From assembly GCF_011008935.1 (NCBI RefSeq), contig NZ_JAAIVJ010000017.1, positions 1-55,572 of the forward strand: DNA of 55,572 nucleotides. The letters are read 5' to 3'. The position numbers were made by a program, and so were the translations under genes. Shown here in pieces: positions 18,231 to 25,394 of this stretch. The notes below the pieces were generated by a model. The model saw only the letters and a program-made list of their open reading frames with translations, was not told where the DNA came from and searched no databases. This DNA is from Tabrizicola oligotrophica. Its GTDB lineage: Bacteria; Pseudomonadota; Alphaproteobacteria; Rhodobacterales; Rhodobacteraceae. Position 1 is the first letter of the stretch. Every line of letters begins with the position of its first letter.

Positions 18231-20288
18231 TCAGACAAAGATGTAGTCGTCCGCTACATAGCCCGAGCCGTAACCCAACAGCGTGATCGTCAGCTCGGCG
18301 GTGGCGGCGTTGCCGTCAAGATTGACCGAGACGACAGTGTTTCCGCTGATGTTCGCCACCGCCGAGATATTGGCAGCGGTGATGTTCAGGGCTCTGAAGT
18401 CCAAAACGTCCGTCCCAGCAAACCCGGAAATGGTGTCGTTGCCGTCATTCGCGCTGAGGTAGATGAAGGTGTCGACCGAGCCTTCGCCGAACAAACGGTC
18501 ATCGCCGTAGCCGCCGATGATGCTGTCCACTGCCGAATTGCCATTGATCGTATCGTTGCCAGATCCGCCATAAATGACATCCGTTGCCGCGCCACCATCA
18601 AGGGAGTCATTGCCGGAGCCGCCGTAGATGAGATCCCCGGCATTCTCGCCGGAAATGAAATCATCGCCGGCACCGCCGTAGACCGTGTCTGCGCCGTTGT
18701 TGGCGTTGATATTGTCATTTCCAGCCGTGCCGAGAATCCGGTTGGGGTCGTTGTCTCCGTTTTCCGCCACCGTATCGACGTTGCCATCAAAATCATTCGG
18801 ATCCGCCAGCGGTCCCTCGTTCACATTGCCGACGTTGACCGTCACCGTCATCGTGTCGCTCAGCCCGCCGCCATCGGTGACCGTGACAGTCAGCACATGC
18901 TGGACGGCCGTCTCATAGTCGAGCGGCCCCGTCGTGGTGATCTTCCCGCCGGCATCAATGGTAAACAGCGCCGAGGTGTTGCCGCCGGTGATAGCATAGC
19001 TCAGGTTCTCGAACGTGTTCGCCGCGTCATTGCCACCGCCGACATCCGGATCTGATGCGGTGACCGAGGCGACGACCGCCCCCGCCGCGAGATTTTCATT
19101 CACCGAAGCCGTTTTGTTGCCGCCGGCCTCGGGTGCCTCGTTCAGGTCGGTGACGTTGACGGTGACCGTCATGGTATCGCTCAAGCCCGCGCCGTCGCTG
19201 GCGGTCACCTCCAGCGTGTAGCTTTGCGCCGTCTCGTAATCGAGCGCGCCGATGGTGGAGACTCTGCCCTCCGTGTCGATGGTGAACAGCCCGGCTGCAT
19301 TGCCGTCGGTGATCTCGTAGCTGAGGTCCTCGAAGGCGTTGTCCCCATCATTGCCGCCGCCGAAGTCGGGGTCGGTGGCATCGACATCGGCCACCACCGT
19401 GCCGATCGCGAGGTCTTCATTCACCGCAACCGTCTGGTCGCCGCCGGCTTCCGGCGCCTCGTTCAGGTCGGTGACGTTGACGGTGAAAGTCTCGGTATGG
19501 GTCAGACCGTCGGGATCGGTGACGGTTACCTTGATCGTCAGGCTTTGTTCCGCCTCGAAGTCCAGCGCGACATCCGGTTTCAGTTTCAGGGTGCCGTCGA
19601 CAATCTCGAAACGCGTGTCGTCGACCACATAGCTGTAAGGACCGGTGCCGCCATCGTCTTCCACCGTCGTCAGCGTCCCCACCACTGCGCCGGCGGCGTT
19701 TTCGTCAACACTGCTCGACGACAGCAGGATGCCGTCGGGGTTGCGCGGGTCGATCTGGTAGGAGACAGATTCGATGCCGGAAACCTTGAGATTGATCGAC
19801 GTGAATGTGAATACGGCCGTGCCTGCCTGACCGGTGTTGGCGTTGGTGTTGGCGGCCATGAAGGCCTGGAAGCGGGCCAGATCTGCCGCGAAGGCCGCCA
19901 TGAAGGCCGGGTCGTTCATCTGGGCTTCGCTCAGATTGATGATCAGCCTGTCGATCTCGGCAGTGCCTTTGGCCACATTGCCGTTGCCGCCATCATAGAC
20001 GTCGTAGCTGGTGAAGGTGGTCGCGGTGGTCGCGTACTGGTTTTCCCAGGCGCTGAAGATCAGCATATCCGCACCCGATCCACCCTGAAGGTTGTCGGCA
20101 CCCGAACCGCCGTCAAGCGTGTCCGCGCCCGAGCCGCCAAGCAGGGTGTCAGACCCCGTGCCGCCGAAAAGCGCGTCGCTGCCCGACCCGCCGTTCAGAA
20201 AGTCATTTCCCGCCCCGCCCGCAAGCACATCCTCGCCGGAGCCGCCGATGAGAGTGTCGTTGCCGCTGCTTCCTGTCGTCAAGGCCAT
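18231..20288 (-). CDS. RTX protein with cadherin-like repeats, probable type I secretion substrate
   Basis: This is a 685-residue acidic secreted protein. Residues 6-75 hold seven GGSGxDxL-type RTX repeats, and 75-200 an unassigned globular part. Residues 200-490 hold three cadherin-like (CA) repeats, each with LDYET or LDFEAEQ and ending in VTVNVTDLNEAPEAGG-like linkers. Residues 515-640 hold a second RTX block, and the tail ends YVADDYIFV, a type I secretion-like end. Two adjacent cadherin units are near copies at DNA level around 18850-19470. It probably acts outside the cell in adhesion or biofilm (inference). No exporter gene is nearby. Confidence 0.9.
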   Translation of the reverse strand: MALTTGSSGNDTLIGGSGEDVLAGGAGNDFLNGGSGSDALFGGTGSDTLLGGSGADTLDGGSGADNLQGGSGADMLIFSAWENQYATTATTFTSYDVYDGGNGNVAKGTAEIDRLIINLSEAQMNDPAFMAAFAADLARFQAFMAANTNANTGQAGTAVFTFTSINLKVSGIESVSYQIDPRNPDGILLSSSSVDENAAGAVVGTLTTVEDDGGTGPYSYVVDDTRFEIVDGTLKLKPDVALDFEAEQSLTIKVTVTDPDGLTHTETFTVNVTDLNEAPEAGGDQTVAVNEDLAIGTVVADVDATDPDFGGGNDGDNAFEDLSYEITDGNAAGLFTIDTEGRVSTIGALDYETAQSYTLEVTASDGAGLSDTMTVTVNVTDLNEAPEAGGNKTASVNENLAAGAVVASVTASDPDVGGGNDAANTFENLSYAITGGNTSALFTIDAGGKITTTGPLDYETAVQHVLTVTVTDGGGLSDTMTVTVNVGNVNEGPLADPNDFDGNVDTVAENGDNDPNRILGTAGNDNINANNGADTVYGGAGDDFISGENAGDLIYGGSGNDSLDGGAATDVIYGGSGNDTINGNSAVDSIIGGYGDDRLFGEGSVDTFIYLSANDGNDTISGFAGTDVLDFRALNITAANISAVANISGNTVVSVNLDGNAATAELTITLLGYGSGYVADDYIFV

Positions 20289-20742
20289 GGCTGGAATTCC
20301 CTTGGATAAAATTGCGCCCTGAAGATGACTGACTGATGCCGCATTTTTGTCAAGATCGGCTGCAACGGCAGGGGGCGTGTATTGTTTCTATTGCTCTCTC
20401 AGTGAGAATTTTGACAGGCAATGCTATGAAATATATATGAAAATCCAAGTCTCGCGCGGCGGCTGGATCGGAATTTTTCCAAAACTGAAACAGAAGCCGG
20501 GCGTTTGCGGCGCCAATGCTGCGCCGAAAGGCCAGCTATCCCGCCACAAGGTGTCGCTTTCCACATGGTGCCATTTCATTCGGTGGTTGTTTTAAATTAT
20601 TGCTGCGCAACAATTGGTTTAACTCGACCCCTGCGCCAAGTCCGGAGTATCTGCCCGGGCGATGGCGGACTTCGAAGCCAGACCCTCCGACCGGGGCGGG
20701 CAGGTCAGCGCTTGACCACGGCGCCGACTCGTTTCCGATGGT

Positions 20743-20822
20743 CGAGAACGCCCGGCGGGCGCAGCTGCCAGACCTGCCGCCAAAACGTCAAACCCAAGCC
20801 GAATGGGGCATCGGAGTGTGAA
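20743..20822 (+). pseudogene. Decayed 3' end of a tyrosine integrase gene
   Basis: This stretch aligns by eye with the last 80 bases of the intact integrase gene at 41960-42038. Shared blocks are ENARRA, the CCGCCAAAA stretch, GTCAAACCC, and the final ATCGGA(A/G)TG. One base is missing inside the shared block, which shifts the frame. It sits 23 bp left of the left att repeat, exactly as the intact gene sits left of the right repeat. It is best explained as the last scrap of a sister element integrated to the left. The rest of 20289-20742 is A+T-rich with no credible gene. Confidence 0.65.
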
Positions 20823-20845
20823 GAAACGTCGCCAATTCGGGGAGG

Positions 20846-20892
20846 AGTGGTGCCCAGAGCCGGAATCGAACCAGCGACACGCGGATTTTCAA
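20846..20892 (-). repeat. Left att repeat: copy of a tRNA-Phe 3' half
   Basis: These 47 bp are identical to 42068-42114 and in the same orientation. Read on the minus strand they match the 3' half of tRNA-Phe: the anticodon loop TTGAAAA (anticodon GAA), a variable loop CGTGT, a T-arm with GGTTCGATTCC and an acceptor end TCTGGGCACCA. The sequence beyond the anticodon loop does not form a tRNA 5' half, so this is an attachment-site fragment and not a working tRNA. Confidence 0.85.
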
Positions 20893-20937
20893 GCCGTCCA
20901 CCGGCGCGGGAAATCAACCGGTTGCGCGGCGTTTTCC

Positions 20938-21048
20938 TGTCAAACCCCCTACGGGAAATCAGGCACTTAGGGGGCGATTGTCAAACCGGTTTTCGGGCGA
21001 TCCGGGCCAAAGAAAAACCGTCGAGGGGGCGGCCACCCACCTCGACGG
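20938..21048. other. Inverted-repeat cluster, candidate oriT
   Basis: The gap between the left att repeat and the first gene holds two TGTCAAACC direct repeats (20938-20946 and 20979-20987). A 7-bp inverted repeat CCCCCTA/TAGGGGG lies at 20945-20974 and a perfect 9-bp inverted repeat CCGTCGAGG/CCTCGACGG at 21018-21048. An inverted TTTGACA follows at about 21066. On the minus strand the spacer reads CTAAGTGCCTG, which recalls IncQ-type nic sites. On the minus strand the second hairpin is followed by TTTTTC, so it could instead be a terminator. The position next to the mob genes suits oriT, but this is inference. Confidence 0.35.
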
Positions 21049-21116
21049 CGCATTCGACGTCACTGTTTTGACAGGATACCAAAGCGCGGACTCCGGCGCA
21101 ATCACCGGGGGCCGGC

Positions 21117-21887
21117 ATGTCTGACATTCTGCCCTTCTGCCAGATCAAGCTGCAGTATCTTCTAGACCTCGTCCTCGACCAATCGCTGGACGACAACGCC
21201 TTCCGCGTTGCCGCCTATCTGGCGCTGACCCATGCCGACCATGACACCGGCGAATGCCATCCATCCTTCGAGACGATCGGCACGGCCCTCGGGCGGCACG
21301 CAAAATCGGTCAAGCGCGCCCTGAACAAGCCCGAGATGGCGCGCCACCTGACTGTCGTGCGCGGGACCAATCGCGGCAACGCCTCGCGCTACCGCCCGAC
21401 CGAAGATGCCCTGCGGCGCGCCACGCAGCGGCGGCGGGAGGGGGACAAGATCGTCCCCCTTTCCCGGGTGAAAGGGGGACAATCCTGTCCGCCCGAGGGG
21501 ACAGATCTGTCCCCAAAAGGGGGACAGGAACGCCCCCCGAACAGAGAAAAGGAACTTAAACCAAGAACGGCCGCTGCCGCGCCGGATTTGCCCGTGAAGG
21601 GGCAATCGGGCACAGCCACGGCCGGCAGTGCCCCGCCGTCACCGCTGGTCTTCGTTCCGCAGGGCATCTGCTTTGCCCGCGACTGGAATGACCGACTAGC
21701 GCAGGAGGGGCTGGCGACACTCGACCGAAGTCTGCCCTTGGCTGTGAACGGTCCCCATCGCGGCTTCTGGGTTCCAGCCCGAAGCCCCGCGCCAAGGGGA
21801 AGCCCGGAATGGCGTGAGCAGGTGCGACAGCTGCGCTGTCTTGCCGGGAAGGACGCCGGGCAGATGGAGCAGCGTCATGCGGGATGA
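21117..21887 (+). CDS. Helix-turn-helix protein at the head of the mobilization block
   Basis: This is a 256-residue protein. Residues 1-95 resemble the winged-helix domain of plasmid replication or helix-turn-helix accessory proteins, with FRVAAYLALTHADHD, then ECHPSFETIGTALGRHAKSV. A long low-complexity linker (about 95-170) is rich in Gly, Pro, Lys and repeats a KGGQ(S/E) pattern. The C-terminal 75 residues form a second small domain. It may be a replication initiator or a regulator of the mob operon; I cannot decide. Its stop overlaps the mobC start by 11 nt, so it belongs to the same operon. Confidence 0.7.
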   Translation: MSDILPFCQIKLQYLLDLVLDQSLDDNAFRVAAYLALTHADHDTGECHPSFETIGTALGRHAKSVKRALNKPEMARHLTVVRGTNRGNASRYRPTEDALRRATQRRREGDKIVPLSRVKGGQSCPPEGTDLSPKGGQERPPNREKELKPRTAAAAPDLPVKGQSGTATAGSAPPSPLVFVPQGICFARDWNDRLAQEGLATLDRSLPLAVNGPHRGFWVPARSPAPRGSPEWREQVRQLRCLAGKDAGQMEQRHAG

Positions 21888-22338
21888 GCAGGGAGCAAGG
21901 CGACCCGTGTCATACGCTGGCGCTTCTGACACGGGGCCTTGCGAGGGGTGGCAAGCCTCCCCTTCGAACCCCACCGGCGCGGGCACTGCCCGCGAAAGGC
22001 CCGCGCTGACGGACACTTTCGTGTTCCGCTGCACGGCGGCCGAGAAGGCCGAACTTCGGCAAAAGGCCGAAGCGGCGGGTGTTCCTGTGGCGACCCTTCT
22101 GCGCGAAGCCCTTGGCCGCACAGATACCCGCCGCCGCAAGCCCGCCCCGCGCGTCGATCTGGCGCTGGTGCTGGCCGTCGGGCGGATCGGCGGCAACCTC
22201 AACCAGATCGCCCGCTGGCTGAACCGCGCCCATGTCGCTGGCCTCACGCCCACGATCGACGCGGTCGAGGTCGCGCGCCGCCTCCTGTCCGTGGAACGCC
22301 AGCTTGCCCAGCTCCTCGCCCAGGGCCGCGAATGCTGA
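21877..22338 (+). CDS. mobC: MobC-family relaxosome accessory protein
   Basis: This is a 153-residue protein. The central part FVFRCTAAEKAELRQKAEAA looks like a ribbon-helix-helix DNA-binding unit, and the C-terminal part IGGNLNQIARWLNRA is the hallmark of MobC/MbeC proteins, which bind oriT and help the relaxase nick. ATG 21877 is preceded by GGAG at 7 nt. The start overlaps the previous gene, and the stop overlaps the relaxase ATG by 7 nt. The N-terminal 45 residues are unordered and not conserved-looking. Confidence 0.85.
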   Translation: MRDEQGARRPVSYAGASDTGPCEGWQASPSNPTGAGTARERPALTDTFVFRCTAAEKAELRQKAEAAGVPVATLLREALGRTDTRRRKPAPRVDLALVLAVGRIGGNLNQIARWLNRAHVAGLTPTIDAVEVARRLLSVERQLAQLLAQGREC

Positions 22339-23882
22339 TCAAGTTCTTCCCCAACGGCCAAGGGCGCGGGTCCGGCCCCGTCGGCTACCTGATCGCCGAT
22401 CAGGTTCTGGCCTACGACGCCAACCGCGACCTGCTCCGCGATGCGGCTGGCCAGCCCACACACACGATCCGCAACCCGCGCCCCGAGGTCCTGCGCGGCA
22501 ATCCCGACCGGACCGAGGCGCTGATTGACGCCATCCCCCATGTCTGGACCTACCGCGCCGGTGTCATCAGCTTCGCCGCCGATGACGCCCCGACCGAGGC
22601 GCAGCAGGCCGAGGTCATGGACGGCTTCGAAAAGATCGCCTTCGCGGGCCTCGACCCCGAGCAGTTCGACATCCTCTGGGTCCGCCACAGCCACGAGGGC
22701 CGCGTCGAGCTGCACTTCTGCACCCCGCGTCTCGACCTGTCCTCTGGCCGCAGCTTGAACATCGCCCCGCCCGGCTATCAGACCGCCTTCGATTCCCTTC
22801 GCGACCTGATGAACCAGACCCACGGCTGGGCCGACCCGATGGACGCACACCGCGCGCAGGAGGTGCAGCCCGTCCTTGAGACCCCACAGCGCGCCAAGAC
22901 CCGCGAGGAAGTCCAATCCTGGATCCTCGACGAGATTTCCGTCGGCACCATCACCGACCGCGCCAGCATGGTCGCCCTGATGACCGATGTCGGCTTCATC
23001 GTCCCCCGCGCGGGCAAGGAATACCTCACCGTCCAGGACCCCGATACGGGCGAACGCTGGCGACTGAAAGGAGACATCTTCCATGACGACTGGAAAGCCG
23101 ACCCAGCGGCTCAGCGAGAGACTGAACGCGGATCTGGAAGCCCTGCGGCACGAGAATGCCGCCTTGATGGCATCCCAGCTGCAGAACTTCAGGAGCGATT
23201 TGACGGCCATTGCGACGCGCGCGCGCGATACAATCGAAGCCGATACCCGCATGTTTCTGCACGCGACCTCGGGCACGATGCAGAGCTTTCAGCAACGGAT
23301 CACGCGCTGGATGACCTTGGCGCCGGTGATCCTGCTGGCGACCGCAACCGCCGCGATCACGGCGCTGCTCGTGCTGAGCTGGTTCTGGAGCGTGATGCTG
23401 TCGAAGTCGGAGCTGACGCGCCTTGGGTTGCAGCGGATCGACCAGGGCGGGATGACCTACCTTCTGACCGACCCGGCCCGGTCGAGTATTCAGACATGCG
23501 CGATCAGCGATCAGAGATCGGTGTTGTGCATTCAGATAAAGGAGAAATGAATGCAGACGCCCCTGACAGCGCTGGAGCGCGAATTGCTTGGCTACGTCGA
23601 ACGGTTGGCGACAGCCTCCGAAACCTCAGCGCAAGCCTTGCGCGCCTTGGAAGCACGCTCGACCAACCGGATGGGGCTGAGGATGGATGGCTTGGCCGAC
23701 TGCGTGGCGCTGCTCATTCAGTCGCAGATCGACTCCATGACGGCCTTGCGTGGCTTGCTGAGCGAAGCCGCGAACTTAGGGGCGATCGACAGGCAGCTGA
23801 GCGAGAGCTTGAAGCAAGCGAAGGCCGCCGAAGAACGGCTGAGACGGCGCTGAGGGAACGGGAACGGGGGCATGAGCTTTAG
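22332..23882 (+). CDS. mobA: Relaxase (MobA/MbeA-like, HEN-type)
   Basis: This is a 516-residue mobilization nuclease that should nick oriT and lead the strand into a recipient. It opens MLIKFFPNGQGRGSGPVGYL. Tyr19 matches the position I recall for the catalytic Tyr19 of ColE1 MbeA. The metal/active-site signature reads H119-x6-E126-x-H128, the same spacing as the ColE1 HEN motif (H-x6-E-x-N) but with the Asn replaced by His. SLNIAPPG follows, typical of this family. Residues 255-516 are charged and poorly ordered, and their DNA also encodes two other genes in another frame. The ATG lies inside the mobC stop region. Confidence 0.85.
   Translation: MLIKFFPNGQGRGSGPVGYLIADQVLAYDANRDLLRDAAGQPTHTIRNPRPEVLRGNPDRTEALIDAIPHVWTYRAGVISFAADDAPTEAQQAEVMDGFEKIAFAGLDPEQFDILWVRHSHEGRVELHFCTPRLDLSSGRSLNIAPPGYQTAFDSLRDLMNQTHGWADPMDAHRAQEVQPVLETPQRAKTREEVQSWILDEISVGTITDRASMVALMTDVGFIVPRAGKEYLTVQDPDTGERWRLKGDIFHDDWKADPAAQRETERGSGSPAARECRLDGIPAAELQERFDGHCDARARYNRSRYPHVSARDLGHDAELSATDHALDDLGAGDPAGDRNRRDHGAARAELVLERDAVEVGADAPWVAADRPGRDDLPSDRPGPVEYSDMRDQRSEIGVVHSDKGEMNADAPDSAGARIAWLRRTVGDSLRNLSASLARLGSTLDQPDGAEDGWLGRLRGAAHSVADRLHDGLAWLAERSRELRGDRQAAERELEASEGRRRTAETALRERERGHEL
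23083..23550 (+). CDS. mobB: MobB/MbeB-like membrane protein nested inside the relaxase gene
   Basis: This is a 155-residue protein encoded in another frame within the 3' half of the relaxase gene. A strong ribosome site AAAGGAG lies 9 nt before ATG 23083. Residues 8-80 look like a coiled coil (LSERLNADLEALRHENAALM), one strong membrane helix lies at about 88-112 (LAPVILLATATAAITALLVL), and a small C-terminal domain with two Cys follows. ColE1 MbeB is likewise nested within mbeA and is thought to anchor the relaxosome to the membrane. The reading frame, ribosome site and helix make it a real gene; the MbeB equivalence is inferred from place and shape. Confidence 0.8.
   Translation: MTTGKPTQRLSERLNADLEALRHENAALMASQLQNFRSDLTAIATRARDTIEADTRMFLHATSGTMQSFQQRITRWMTLAPVILLATATAAITALLVLSWFWSVMLSKSELTRLGLQRIDQGGMTYLLTDPARSSIQTCAISDQRSVLCIQIKEK
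23551..23853 (+). CDS. mobD: MobD/MbeD-like coiled-coil protein nested inside the relaxase gene
   Basis: This is a 100-residue helical protein starting one base after the mobB stop (TGAATG), with AAGGAG upstream. It opens TPLTALERELLGYVERLATAS, and heptad-like spacing continues to ESLKQAKAAEERLRRR, which suggests a coiled coil. It is fully contained in the relaxase gene in another frame. ColE1 MbeD has the same length class, position and nesting. Function in ColE1 is in mobilization and entry exclusion; here it is inferred from synteny. Confidence 0.75.
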   Translation: MQTPLTALERELLGYVERLATASETSAQALRALEARSTNRMGLRMDGLADCVALLIQSQIDSMTALRGLLSEAANLGAIDRQLSESLKQAKAAEERLRRR

Positions 23883-23891
23883 GGCGGCAGG

Positions 23892-23927
23892 AAACGGAAC
23901 TTGAAACGGAACTTGAAGCGGAACAGA
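23892..23927. repeat. Three 12-bp tandem repeats after the mob block
   Basis: AAACGGAACTTG occurs twice in tandem, followed by a degenerate third unit AAGCGGAACAGA. A related ACCGGAACTCGA lies near 24016. They lie between the relaxase stop and the fic gene, followed by a T-tract, a TTGACG hexamer (23973-23978) that could be a promoter -35 for fic, and TTAAGTGCGG. They could be protein-binding iterons; nothing more can be said. Confidence 0.4.
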
Positions 23928-24062
23928 ATGAACTTAAACTGAGATCAGGATGCAGATTTTTTCCCTGTTTTATTGACGTTAAGTGCGGTACTCTCTTTCT
24001 CGAACCCGGAAAACCAACCGGAACTCGAACAGGGCCAACAAGCCTTTCATCAAGGATGCGCC

Positions 24063-25262
24063 ATGTCGACCGACACCATAGCTGACACGGGCGAAGCGAT
24101 CACTGTCGTCGAGCCGCTGATCCCCGAAGAAGCGTCAAAGTATCGGCCTCCGCTGAACGATTTGGCCGTTGACCTCGCCAGCCAGTCGTCAGCGCTGCGA
24201 TCGTCCCTACCCGAAGGCATCCGCGCGCCGCTTGCCGACCTCGTCCGGTCGATGAACTGCTACTACTCGAACCTCATCGAGGGCCACAACACCCACCCGA
24301 TCGACATCGAGCGCGCGCTGAACAAGGATTTCAGCGCCGACGCCGAGAAACGGAACCTGCAGCTTGAAGCCGTCGCCCACATCGAAGTGCAACGCTGGAT
24401 CGATACGGGCGGCCTGACCGACCACCCGCTGGCCCCCGACAGCATGCGGGAAATCCATCGCCGCTTCTGCCAGAATCTGCCCCCGGAATTGCTCGTCGTG
24501 CACAGACCGAACGGCACAGAGCTTCCCATAGTCCCTGGCGAATTCCGCACGGACTTCGTCCAGGTCGGCAAGCACGTCGCCCCCAGCCCCGGCGCTGTGC
24601 CGCGCCTTCTGGCGCACATGCGCAAGATGTACGGGCTGCAGGGCCGAAGCGGCGCGATCATCGCCACAGCCTGCGCCCACCATCGCCTTGTCTGGGTCCA
24701 CCCGTTCGTTGACCTGAACGGCCGCGTCTCGCGCATGGTCGCCCATGCCATGCTGCGCGACACCGTTGGCTCCGATGGCCTCTGGTCCGCTGCGCGAGGC
24801 CTCGCCCGCCGTGATGCCGAATACAAACAGCGTCTTATGGCTGCCGACGAACCCCGCCACGGCGGCGCTGACGGCCGAGGCAACCTCTCCGAACAGCGCC
24901 TCGCAGAATTCGCAACCTTCTTCCTCGACGCCTGCATCGACCAAGTCCGCTTCATGGACTCCCTCATGCAACCGCAACGCCTGCGCGAGCGGATCATGGT
25001 TTGGTGCAAAGGCGAGATGGCCAAAGGCGCGCTGGCTAAGGGCGCAGACATCGTCATGCGCGAGGCGCTGATGTCCGGCGAAGTCGAACGCGGGGCACTG
25101 CCCGGCCTTCTCGGCGTCAGCGACCGTCAGGCGCGAAAGGTCACGGCGGAACTGCTGGCGATGGGGGCGCTGAAGTCAGCCACCCAACGCGCGCCTTTGC
25201 GGCTGAGCTTTCCGGCAAGGTTGGCGAGCGACTGGATGCCGGGGCTTTTCCCGGAATGGTAG
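24063..25262 (+). CDS. Fic-domain protein (probable AMP transferase) with inhibitory helix
   Basis: This is a 399-residue protein. The Fic active-site loop HPFVDLNGR begins at His213; the usual Gly/Ala before NGR is Leu here. An N-terminal inhibitory motif S69-NLI-E73-G74 fits the class II pattern (S/T)xxxE(G/N), which blocks ATP until relieved. Residues 340-399 look like a winged-helix domain, with LPGLLGVSDRQARKVTAELL. Fic proteins usually AMPylate target proteins, and the chromosomal Fic-wHTH kind often acts as a regulator. ATG 24063 follows AAGGA at 7 nt; an in-frame extension upstream to 23973 lacks a site. It sits between the mob block and the helicase pair. Confidence 0.9.
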   Translation: MSTDTIADTGEAITVVEPLIPEEASKYRPPLNDLAVDLASQSSALRSSLPEGIRAPLADLVRSMNCYYSNLIEGHNTHPIDIERALNKDFSADAEKRNLQLEAVAHIEVQRWIDTGGLTDHPLAPDSMREIHRRFCQNLPPELLVVHRPNGTELPIVPGEFRTDFVQVGKHVAPSPGAVPRLLAHMRKMYGLQGRSGAIIATACAHHRLVWVHPFVDLNGRVSRMVAHAMLRDTVGSDGLWSAARGLARRDAEYKQRLMAADEPRHGGADGRGNLSEQRLAEFATFFLDACIDQVRFMDSLMQPQRLRERIMVWCKGEMAKGALAKGADIVMREALMSGEVERGALPGLLGVSDRQARKVTAELLAMGALKSATQRAPLRLSFPARLASDWMPGLFPEW

Positions 25263-25394
25263 ATTTGACCAGTCAGCGGCACCAACGGCTTAAACCGGGC
25301 GCACAAACCGATTTATTCAAACAAACCAAGTGCCTGGACAAGTGTCATCCAATACCGTCCAATGACGCCGTAATCTTGTGTTCCAAGGATATCC

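Noticed and set aside
20347-20595. An 82-codon frame left of the integrase remnant
   Set aside because: It has no recognisable pattern or ribosome site and lies in decayed A+T-rich DNA.
20846-20892. A complete tRNA-Phe gene at either att repeat
   Set aside because: Only the anticodon-loop, T-arm and acceptor 3' half is present; the flanking bases cannot form the D-arm, the 5' acceptor strand or a full anticodon stem.
23892-23927. A CRISPR array in the 12-bp repeats
   Set aside because: The units are in direct tandem without spacers and are too short; no cas gene is present.
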